Shown: positions 46,329 to 58,300 of the stretch, piece by piece
Position numbering within the stretch: position 1 is the stretch's first letter
Layout of the letters: each line of letters starts with the position of its first letter
Assembly: GCA_022496805.1 (NCBI GenBank)
Contig: CM040101.1
Location: 7,194,501-7,258,500 of the forward strand
DNA length: 64,000 bases
Origin: Pohlia nutans
Taxonomy: Eukaryota; Streptophyta; Bryopsida; Bryales; Mniaceae
Direction: 5' to 3'
The notes under the pieces: generated by a model
The model's input: only the letters and a program-made list of their open reading frames with translations
Database searches by the model: none
What the model was told of the DNA's origin: nothing
Made by a program: the position numbers and the translations under genes

Positions 46329-49300
46329 ATGTCGAGGCTGTGGTGGCTGTCGATGTTGTTGTGCACGCCATGGATCATATGGCTCGCGGCGGAGTATTAT
46401 TATACGCACGATCAAGGACTATTAACTACTGTTCAGCCTGAGTATTCGTTTCTGGCATCGCTTCATGGCTTTCTCCTCAAGCATGCAAACGAGAATACTG
46501 CAGCCATGGCAGAGGAGAGGTTGAGTAGGGAAGAATCGACGTTGAAAGTGTATGTGTATGAAATGCCTGTCAAGTTCACTACCGATTTGCTGTGGCTGTT
46601 TCATGACTCCTTGGAGCAGACTGCGAATTTGACATCCAATGGCAGTCCTGTGCATCGCCTCATAGAACAGGTACAGTCTACCCTCCATAATATGACCCTC
46701 CATAATATGGCGATATTATTTTTTCATGTGACAAGTCATTTCTGCGACTAAGGGCCATTTCACACTATGGCCGTCCAAGTCAAGAGGTCTTGGGATTGAG
46801 TGACCAAACTTTGTTGAGAGTCCAAAGAAATGGGCTGAAAATAGGCAATAAAATATAGTTTTCATTTTTTATGAAATATAATCGACGGCCTCTCGATCAT
46901 AGTTTGGGTTTCCATTCCCGTTCGACCCGAACTTTCTTCGAGGGTCCGTTGCCTTCAAAAAGTGCTGCCATGTAGGTATTTTGGAGGGCGACAGTCTTTG
47001 TGTGAAATGTCAAGAGGCCGAATTCTTGGTTACTTGCATTTTGATTGGTAGAAATTGACGGCCTCTCGACCTTCAGCCATAGTGTGAAGCGGCCCTAATC
47101 CATGCTTGCTATGGACCTCGAAGTTAGGGCTTCCTATACATGTCAGAATAGAGAGGGACAACTATATTTTTTCAACTAATACCAAGGCTAAAGAAAGAAG
47201 CCTAAATTGGGCCTTTGGATTTTATATTTCCAATTTTTTAATTTCTTCCCTGTCATGTGCAATGTTCTTCACTAATTTTGGTGATTCAAACTTGGTCCTA
47301 TTGACTTTTCACATTGTGAAACTATGAGTCCTTAGAGCATCTCACACGATATTTGACATGTTCAAATTCTGTTTTTATATTTGAAGAGCATTCCAAATGA
47401 AAGTGGGACACCTCGACACATCAAATATGTTTGACAAATAGTTAATTGACCAATCACAAGTAGAATGTAGAATGAAGTTGCTAGACACGGAAAGGTTACA
47501 TGGTCTTCGGGAGCTCTGGGAAAAGGCTCACAACACTTTTCATTCGTTTTAGTCTTGGGGAGCTATTGAAAAAGGCTCGCAACACTTTTCATTTGTTTTG
47601 GTCGTGCGTCAGAACTAAATAGAATTATGGGGGGCCATGCTCAAATGAGTGTTTCTGGGGCTAAAGTGTTGTACATAAAGTTATATTATGGTGTATTGAA
47701 TGCATAGGAACTCGTAGAAATCAATGATTATACTTCGAGGGGTCATTCCTAGTGTAATTTGGCATACACGTGTTTGCACACTACTAGAAAATTCAGCGTT
47801 CAAATCAACAGAGAAGCGTTGATATTTTCTATTGATTCGGTCGCGTTGTACAGGTCAATAATCAACAGAAATCTGTTGATATTTTTTGTTGATCTGGTCA
47901 CAAACCAAAAAAAAAAAAAAAACCTTTTTTTTCGTTGCTCGAATTTTCGGGCAGAAAAACTTTTTTTGGTTGCCCAGATTTTTTGGGCAGCCAAACTTTT
48001 CAAGCACAATTGTCACTCGGGTTTGAACTCAAGACCTCACGTTTATTACTTAACACTCTAACCAACTCACCAAACTTAGAATTCGATGAACAAAGTATAA
48101 TTTTTTTTCTTACATATACACTTACAATTCGATGTTTTGGAACTCAGCATACTTTGGCGGTCATTTTGACATAGTAAAATAACTTTTTTCAAAAATCTAG
48201 GAAATCAAGTTAAGTTTCATCTCCAAAAATTTGTTTGTGATTTTAAGCCTTCAGTCAAAAATTATAGAAAACATTCAGAGAGGGTGTTTGAAAATTTCAA
48301 AGAAAATATTCCTTGCTACCCCACTCTGAATTTTGTCTATAACTTTTGATTGGAGGCTCAAAATTACAAACGGATCTTTGGAGATGAAACTTAACTTGAT
48401 TTCCCAGCTTTTCTTAGTCCAAAGATTTTTGAGAAAAGATATTCTAATATGACAAAATGGCCGCCAAAGTCTGTTGAGTTTATTTTTATTTTTATTGTGA
48501 ATGATTAAGTTAACCCCTAAATGACAGAGGGGGTAAGGGCAAAACCTATATGTGTTACAAAATGTTACTTCTGCAACTTCGATGTAGTTTGGTCCAAAAG
48601 AGAAAATGAGAAGCATGATGTTTAGTAATTATCTGTACAGTCAAAGTTCCAAAAATAGTTTTAAATACTCATTTAATGGATTTAAGAGCGTTTACCATTT
48701 AAAATTCACCAAAATTACAAATTTTATTTTTAGCATTTGAAATTTGGTATGATTGGTTAAAACTAGACATTCTATTCTAAAATTTAAAAAGGCAAAATTT
48801 TCGAATGAGTGAACATCATTAGTTTCCCGAAATAGAAAATTTTATAACACTAGGACAATATTGAGGTCTTTGTCTTTGAAAAATTCCTTAGTGAACCTCA
48901 ATATTGCAAATGTAGTGTATCCAAAAGCACTAGAACATGATCTCGATCCCCAGTTTAAACAAAAAATGAAAACTTGGAAAATGTCATTTTCTGCCCATGA
49001 GCAATCACTGTTGTTTGGGCTACGACCATAAAATGGTCGATCGGTCATTTAGGGGTTAAAAAAAATTCAGAGTACATTGAACTTCAACCATGGTGTTTAA
49101 ATGTTTTAATTGTTTTGAAAGTCATAATTGTGTGCTTTGATGCCTTTCAACTTTGAGGATTATGTTCACAATCTTGTTAAGAGTTTTGTATAAAGAATTT
49201 AAAACCAATAGGATCTATTTGTCATGGGTGCCCGAAATTGCTCAAAAGTAAAAAAAATATCACCTTTTGAAAAGTCGAGTCCATAAATTGCAAAATATTC

Positions 49301-52300
49301 CAAATATTCTATAATATTCCACTAGATTCTATAATATTCTGATAGATTCCAGACTATTCCAATATATTTTTCAAAAGATTCTAAAAAGATTTCAAAAGAT
49401 TCCAAAAGATTCTACATTCACCAAGATTTTGTTGATTTGGTCATCGCACTATTCAAATCAACAAAAAGTTGGTAGCAAACTGTTGATTTTTACAAAAAGT
49501 TTAAAAATCAGTGAAATTGGTCATTGCAGTGCCCCAAACAACATAAATCAGTTGATTTTCTGTTGATTTGGTCACGAATTTCTAGTAGTGGCAAAGTTAA
49601 ATATCTTGCACCACAGTGGAAGGATTCATGTCAAATAATCGTAAAATTTTATAATTGGGTAGAAATTTTACCTCTTGATGAATAAAATGAACTCTATATT
49701 TTAACTCACGTAGTTTTCTAAATTTTAGACAGTGACCCCCGGGAATTATACGCATGCTTGTTGAGATTGTGGGCATGCAGCATTCTGTAGATTATTGGCT
49801 ATACTCAGATTTGATGGAGCGAGAGGAGAATCGCGTGATGAGACGGGTGCGACGAGTGAGCAAGCACGCGCAGGCAGACGTGTTTTACATCCCCTTCTTC
49901 ACGACCATCCCCTTTTTTCTCTTGTCCCGGACTCACAGCAGATTGCTCTACAGGGTAAGTATGTCTCTCTTATCATCACAAACATTCAACTTCTTATGCG
50001 ACATCAGACGTCTAATCCGACATCAAGTTGGAAAATAGTGTCAGACATGACAACCCAATGTCACGTGACACAAAATGTTTGATAATGAATTTGGGTTGTG
50101 AATTTCATAGAGTTGGCAATCACCATCCCAATTATCATGTAATTATTGAAATTTGTGCTGGGAATTGGCTATCATCAACTTCCTTGTTGTGCACTTTTGT
50201 AAGAAAAAAATACGTGCAAATTTAAAGTGCACATTGTATCTATACTTTTAACTAAAATTGTGGTGTTTAACCCTTTAAGGTCCCGATTCAACACTGTTTT
50301 CAAAGATTCGTTATAAAATGTTTGATAAAAAATTAAAATGGAGTTGATGTACAAAGCAAAGTTATAAATGTCAATTTGAAGATAACATCTATATAGTTGG
50401 ATTCATCATATTTATTATTAATATTTTTTAATTAATTTTGCAAGGTTTTCTCTTGAAATTCAATTTAAAATCCATAATTAACATTAAAAAATTTAAAAAT
50501 ATTGTAATGAAATTGGAATAACAGTACTACAAGATGGTATGGTTTTCACTATTTGATTCTTCTTATTATGGAAAATCATGTTTAAGGTCTCACTTTTTGA
50601 ACTTAGAATGAAACTTGACATAAACCACTTTTGCTATTTTTCAAAAACTCTCAATATCTTATCTTGAAGATCCGTACCGTACAAATGGTAACCAACTAGC
50701 ACAAGAATTTAAATAAAAATTGAATGGATGAAAAACATTCCCTGCGTGGTGAAGGGACGCGTCCAGAATCATCCATCGTCCAGATTTTGGACGCAAGCGC
50801 GTCTAAGGGTTAAAGAAAAATTCAATTTGGGTACTAAGAGAACTAAACTCTCTTGATCTCTATGGAGTTATCCTTTAACATGTAAAGGTTTTGTAGTTGT
50901 TTTGTAAATGTTTTTCTCATCCAAAAAAAATCAAGTTAAATAAATTAAATTAAATTGGAGAATAACTCTAATGATTGTATGATCAACTTTCTTATGCAAT
51001 CGCTCAAAATGGGAGGTTGTAGACTAGTATAAAATAACGAGGTTAAATCATTATGGTCCAGGAAGCAGTGAAATGGATAACCGGCCAGCCGGCATGGCAA
51101 AGGTCCGGTGGACGGGACCATGTGTTGGCAGTGCACCATCCCTGGTCTCTGAAATCACATCGTCGTTTCTTAAAATCTTCCATTTGGCTGCTCCCTGATC
51201 TCGATTCCTCTGGAAACTGGTTAGTATCCACTGCTAAATTAATCTTCAAAATAGCCATTGCAATTGTTTTAAAAATATTTCTTTAAATAACATTTCAAAA
51301 TGCTTTTCAACCAACCTTGCAAACATCTTTTCAATCACCTTATCTAACAACTTTTTAACTATTCTTTCAAACAATTCATTTAATAACTTTGTATTTAAGT
51401 TTTAAACAACTTTTCAAACAATTTCTCAAATCCTTGACCTCAACCACTTCCTTCTCTCTAGCCACCAAGTGTCACCTTTTGTCCTGTGATTAAAATGAGC
51501 TCAAAATGATATGATCACCATGATGAGCTTTTATCACAACAATAAGTATCGCAAGCTTTTAGGAATGCAATAGTTGCAAGGCAATTAAGTGTGTATTGAG
51601 AACATAACATTATATAAAATGAACGAAAGTAAACACATACTTTCAAATACATTTATCATTCTATTTATTCAAGAGACCTATTTCTACATCAAACAAATGT
51701 CACACCTTGCGGTTCCTCTTTTCTGATTTGTTAGGTCCACATTGAGTTAAAATGTGATTCTTCTTTCCTCAAAAATACTAAGCCTTGTCATAGAGTTATA
51801 AAAATGCAATTGATTTTGGAAACATCAGTTAGGATCATCACTTAGGACATTTGTTAGCAACGTAGGGGAGTAACCTCGGGGAGGTGACTATCGGAATTTT
51901 AGAAAACCACATGAGTTAAAAGGTAGGGTCAATTTAATTTGTTTAGGGTAAAATTTATAATTTCGTTAGATCTACAATAGCATTGGAAATATGTCCCCGA
52001 CATGATTATATGTAAAATAGGGTGGTGGATAATTCCTCCATTTTAGTAATCAGTAGAAAAAAAATAGGGTCATAGACATAGGATCCCTCTATAAGTGTGT
52101 AGTAGGATCAGTAGAATAATTATGGGTTTGATTGCTTGAATGAAGAAGTGTGTAGTTTTTGTCCAAATTTGAATCAAGTGCGTTAGTATGGAGGGAAATG
52201 TCGTGGGATTTTTTTGGGGGAAAGAATGTGTTGGCGCTCCTCCACGGCAGTTGGGTTTTGCAACGGCGCTGAACATGTGGGACCTTGCTGGATGCTTAGA

Positions 52301-55300
52301 ACTTGACAACCTCCACCGTCACCCTGAACTCCTTCTTGTGGTTGGTTTTGGTTTTGTCACAACCTCAGTCCTCGATCGTCAAGCTCACGCTTTTTCTAAG
52401 CATTTTCTAGAGTTTCTTTCATGCAAATTGATGCTGCAGAGTGACCACTTCCTTTGCAATATTTTCCGCGTGTATTTGGTTTAGGGTTTGGCTTTCATGG
52501 TTCGTCCCTTCTTTGTTGGTTTTGTGATTAGGATTTTGCTCAAGTTTTGGTAGAGCAATTTCGGGGTAAGGCTTGCTTAGGGTTTGGGTAATCATAGACG
52601 GTTAGGTGAAGCGTGGAGTTCGGTTTCGCAATGCTATAGTATTTCGTCCACTATTTGGTACTTGTACAATTTATAAAAAAATATTGTGCCAAAAATTAGC
52701 CTCTCTAAACAATTACAAATAAATATAGGGTGCTAAAAAATACGTCAAAGTAGCTTTTTATCTACAAATAGGGAGGAAAAAAATATTGAGAGGTGCATAA
52801 ATATCCCCCTATTAAATACCCCATTAATACACGTGGTTACGAAAGGTAAGGGGGTGTGATCGCCCCGAGGGAGTAACTCAAGAAACTTTACAACTTGTTT
52901 AAGGAATGTTTAGGAACCATACATTTGATATTATAGCTATTCTCCAAACATTGATAACAAACGTAAACAATCAGTGTATCATCCTAGTAGTGAAAGCTAG
53001 CTCTGACACCTCAATTACATGCAAGACAATGTAATCACGCCTAGTGATTCACTTCTATGATCGTAGATGGTTGTCATGTCTGGTACTATTTTCCAACTTG
53101 ACATCGTATTAAATGTCTGACTTTGAGTGCCTAATTAGATGAACGACAAATATGGAAAACAAAATATTTCCAACTATCCAAGAGTATTCTATGTATATTC
53201 TAATAATATGCTTGTCTGACATAAATACGGGGATGTCTACTAGACGTCTTCAACGTTATGTTTGACACTTTGTTTAGTGGTCGAATATGACAACCTTATT
53301 AACCCCTAAAGGACCATAAGGCCCCCGAGGGGACTTTTCACTCCCTTTGAAGTGAAATTTCTAATTGGAAACGAATTCAATTGGATTTTTTTTGTGAAGA
53401 GACCCCTCTCAAAATTCATCAAAATTTATTTTGGCGAAGTTAGATTTTGAAAAAAAGTAAATATTGAATGAAACATACACATAATAAGAATTGAAAATTT
53501 GAAAGGCAACAAAACTTTGACCATTCATAAATCAATGAGTTTGTATCCAATTATAGTTTTTTTTCAAAGTGTGTCAAATAAGTATTTCTTTGTTTTGTAC
53601 CTTTTTTCTAATTTTAGGTTCATCCCATCATTCAAATTGAGGAAAAACCAAAAAAATGTTCTCAGGAGCATTTTTTGATGACCTACTTTGAAGCAATGAA
53701 AAAAATTACCAATTTGATCAATTAAGGTAATGAATTTTATTCTTTACTTCATTTTGGTGTTTACTATAATGTACCCAAAAAAATTCCTTGAAAAAATGAA
53801 AAAAAGATGGTATAATCAATGCTTGAAATCAAGGAAAAACCCCGATCCTTCACGGGTTAATATGACCATGTTGACATTCTAGCTAACTGAGTTACAGGTA
53901 CAAAGAGGGAGAGGTATCACTGGAAAAGGACGTGGTCATGCCGTACGTGGCAAATGTGGAGGCGTGTGACACAAACTGCCTTGCCACTTCTGCCCCGTTA
54001 CGCAAGACACTCCTCTTCTTTCGGGGCAGGCTTGTTCGTGGCTCAGTAAGTACAGTCATCCCTCTCTATTCTAACATGTTTTGGGAAGCCCTAACTTCAA
54101 GATGGCAGGCATAGATTAGTCACAGAAATGATTTGTCACATGTGTATTGCTTCCAACAATAACATCATCATATTAGACTGTACTGCAATATTAACTTTCA
54201 GTTTCCTCTCCCACAGTTTCTATGTCTAAACTCCTGCAGAAACATAATTAATAAATTACTTCACCCAGCAATTTTTGAGGCAGTTTCTGCTAAGCCTACG
54301 TTACTTACATGGAAGGCAAGAGCCTGGAAGAAAAAACATTTAATATGCATAAAATGAAAATGCAGTGTCTGCTTCTCTATCTCGAAATAGACTTATTTGA
54401 AGAATCTCTACTAAGATCATACACTGATTGCTATGTTTGTTAGTAATGTCAGGGGAATAGCTATAACAATATTATGGTTCTTAAAATGTTGTAATGTTAA
54501 CCCCTAAATGTCCCAATGTTTAGAAATTGAATCACGAACAGATTCAAAGCCTTGTAACTTTCTCATACAATCTCAAATGACTTTCATTCAATTCATCTTT
54601 GCAAGCTTATTAAGTTTTCTACCAATTAAAGTAAATCTCTTGTGATGAGAAGATGTTGATAATATTGAAGAGGTCTGCAAATGCAAGTATGTCAAATTTG
54701 TTGGATAGATTTTATGCTTGCAATGGTCCTCTTATGTACACCCCATGTACATCTGAGCCACGCTAATATCTATTTTTGAGGTTAGCATCTACTTGTGTTC
54801 AAAGGGTAGGTATGTTTAGGGGTTAAAATGTTGTAATGTTAAAAACTGTAATTAATGTTGCTTGAGTTACTCCCCAACTTTGCTTGAGTTACTTCCTTTA
54901 TAACATACAAATGTAACACACAATGTACAATCCTAGTAGTGAATTGTGCTTGGTAAGAATAGCTGGTGGAAAGCAAGTAAATTAGCAACAACAAACTTGT
55001 GGGGGGAGCAACATTTGGAACAACATTGCGATGTCGTTTAAACAACATTGTTTCAACATGTTATAACATGTTTTAATGTTGTTACAGCGCGTCAAAATGA
55101 CATTTTAGTGTCATTCAAATACTGCATGCTAGAAAAATGTTGTTTTCACAGTGTATCGCAGATACTTGTGACTGTAGGGTGGAAGGATTCGTGTACAGTT
55201 AGCAGCAGTGTTGCGAGATGAGAAAGAGGGAGTTGTAATCCAGGAGGGTTCCAGTGGTGCAGAGGGTAAAGCTGCAACGCAATGGGGAATGCGGAGGTAC

Positions 55301-58300
55301 ATCATCTTTCCCATTCTTCCACTACGTACAGTAGGGTCCAAAAATAATTCGATTTTTTTCTCCAAGCTAGAAACCATGAGAAGCTCCTTTGGGCTCAAAA
55401 ATGCATCAAATCACAAACCGTACAGAGCATTGGAAAGGTAATAAAGTCTAGTTTTAAGCTTTAGTTTTTCTTTTTCTTTTTCTTTTTCTTTTTTTTTAAT
55501 TTTTTAAATATTTAATCTTTTTGAATAAATTTTTTAAATATGAAAATTCTGTTTGTAAAATGATTTGAAACTTCATTCAGTTATATTTTAGTCAAAAATA
55601 TCCAAAAAATCGTGATTCTTTTTTGTATTTGATTCTTAAGACAATTTGTATATTTTCTTGATACATTAGAGTTATCCTTAAAGTCACCTTGTGTTTGAAT
55701 TAGATACCGTGAATTTTGCTTTAATATACTCTTATTTGTTCACCCCAAATAGTTAAAGGGTATGGAAGAGCATGGTGGGCTTTCATTATTAGGTGTGTAA
55801 GAGCTTGGTGGTCTTCAAACTCATGGAAAACTAGTTTAGCCGTCTTTCTTGACGGCTAAACTAGTTTTCCATGAGTTTGAAGACCACCAAGCTCTTACAC
55901 ACCTAATAATGAAAGCCCACCATGCTCTTCCATACCCTTTAACTATTTGGGGTGAACAAATAAGAGTATATTAAAGCAAAATTCACGGTATCTAATTCAA
56001 ACACAAGGTGACTTTAAGGATAACTCTATTGTTTTTGGCATTTTTCAACTTAATATAATTTTTTCCAAAACAATTCATCTTAGTACTCAAAAGCGGTCTA
56101 TTCGTAATAGTATGTATGTAGTTTTTGTGTCACTCTCATTGTCTGCCCCGGTTGAAGTGAATAGGACTCACGTTTGAGGTATAAAACATAGGACAAAATT
56201 TAAGGAAAAAAATGTCGAAAACTAGGACAATTATTTCCGGACAGAGGGAGTATGATACTTCAAGTTTTGAATCAATGAAGATTATACTAAGGATTTGTAT
56301 TGACAGAGGATTATATGGAAAGACACCCATGTCCTATAGATAGACAAACTACCCCCAACAAACTCTTATTCAGATGACAAGGAATGGCAGGTCAGTGTTT
56401 TGCCTAAGTCCGGCTGGAGATACGCCATCCTCCGCTCGCCTGTTTGATGCCATTGTGAGCGGTTGCATTCCTGTTGTCATCAGTGATGAAATCGAGCTTC
56501 CTTTCGAAGGGATTCTCGATTATCAACAGGTTGAACAATTAAAAATGCACATGATGCAATGTGTCACTTGAATTCATTTTTTGTAAAATTGTATGGTATA
56601 GAAGTTGATGATTGCTAATTCCTTTCGATCAATTCACATTATAAACTTCATGATAAAAAGATTGACAATCGTCAACTCCAAGAAATTCACTACGCAATTC
56701 ATAATAATTATTTTGTATCTTGAAAGCCCATTTTTCACATTCATAACATTCAGTAGCCTTTGTGACTGCTGCCTTCCCCCAACATAATGATGTGGAATAT
56801 TCCACATTATTTCATTCCCCCAATGAAATGATGTGGGATATTCCACATCACATCAGTAGCTGTAGGGGCAGGTGGCATTAAGCAAGACAAACTAACCATG
56901 GTGAACAGTAATCGAAAGCACTCATTCAGTCACAATTCAATAGTGTCCTGTAATTGTTTATTTGATTCAATAACCCATTCAATTACAGATCAGTGGTCAC
57001 TCCATATATAAAGGTGGATGAAACTAACAGGCAGCCTTCTAGAAAGCTACTGAATGTTATGTTGCACGTACACTTTTGACAAAAACTCAAATGAGGAGAC
57101 GTGGCAATTTGGCAGGTAGCCTTATTTATACCCGCAGCACAGGCTGTTCAGAAAGGATGGCTGGTGGCCCATCTACGAAACAAAACATCCCAGGAAATAG
57201 CAGCTATGCAGCACCATCTTGCTCAAGTGAGTGAATGTTCAACTAAAATGGAATATTAACGAGAATATTAAGTTGTCCATTTGTTAAAAATTATAAACTA
57301 AGAAGAATTAACCCCTAAAAGACCAAGGATTGATGGTTTTAAAATGACAAATTCAATTGATCACGCTATGAAAAGAAGAATTCCTGTGGAACCAAATTTT
57401 ATATCACTGGAATCAGTGAAGAACATTGTATGTGTTGGTCAAGAAATAAAGAAATTAGAACTAGAAAAAAGTCTACAAAAGACCTACTCAAAATTGCTAG
57501 AAAAACATGAGGCCCAAATTGGGCTTCTTTGTCCTTTAGGGGTTAACCCCTTGGATGATTCTTTTATTATTCCTCTATGCAATTATGTTATCCCGATATA
57601 CACGTAAGCATCAAGCCAGTATCACTCATCAGATTGCAAAACTTTGTCTACATTCTATATCAACGTAACATGGGGACTCCCAAAAACACACTTGAAAACC
57701 AAAAAATATAACTTTACAAGAATAAATCATCCTTTTTGTGAGTGAAGAAAGTTAGACCATCACATTCTCTTGAAAGATCATTCTTTCCTAAATACTTGGA
57801 TTCTCTTCAAGTTGACCCCTAAAAGACCAAGAAGTCCAAATTGGGCCTCGTATTTTCTTTTGCAATTTTGAGTAGGTTCTATGTGGACTTCCTTTTGTTC
57901 AAATTTATTTGTTTCTTGACCATCATATGCATTATTCTTCATTGATTCCAGTGATACAAATTTACTCTCATCTGAATTATATCTTTCACAATATAATTAA
58001 TTGAATTTGTCATTTTAAAACCATGAATCCTTGGTCCTTTAGGGGTTAAAGAGACACTTCTGCCTTGCTTAAGTATGTTATGTAAGTTATAGAATAGAAT
58101 GCACCACGAGTCACTGTGGGATGTTAAATTTCTGCAGTATGCAAAACACTTTCAATATGCAACTCCTGCACAACCACTGGGTCCTGAAGATCTGACGTGG
58201 CGCATGGTAAGCAACAGTTTCAATATAAGGTTTATTATTACCTTTTATCATTTATTGGATCTGGACCGAAGGCAAAGTCAAGTTGCATTGTCAAATGCCA

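Noticed and set aside
57344..57607. 87-codon open frame
   Set aside because: It lies within and across a non-coding TTAA MITE in a GT47 intron.
58093..58137. Fifteen-residue N-terminal extension of GT47 exon 8
   Set aside because: The acceptor at 58137 gives direct continuity [16 protein letters not shown] expected for the family; the upstream acceptor at 58092 is also in phase and remains only an alternative.
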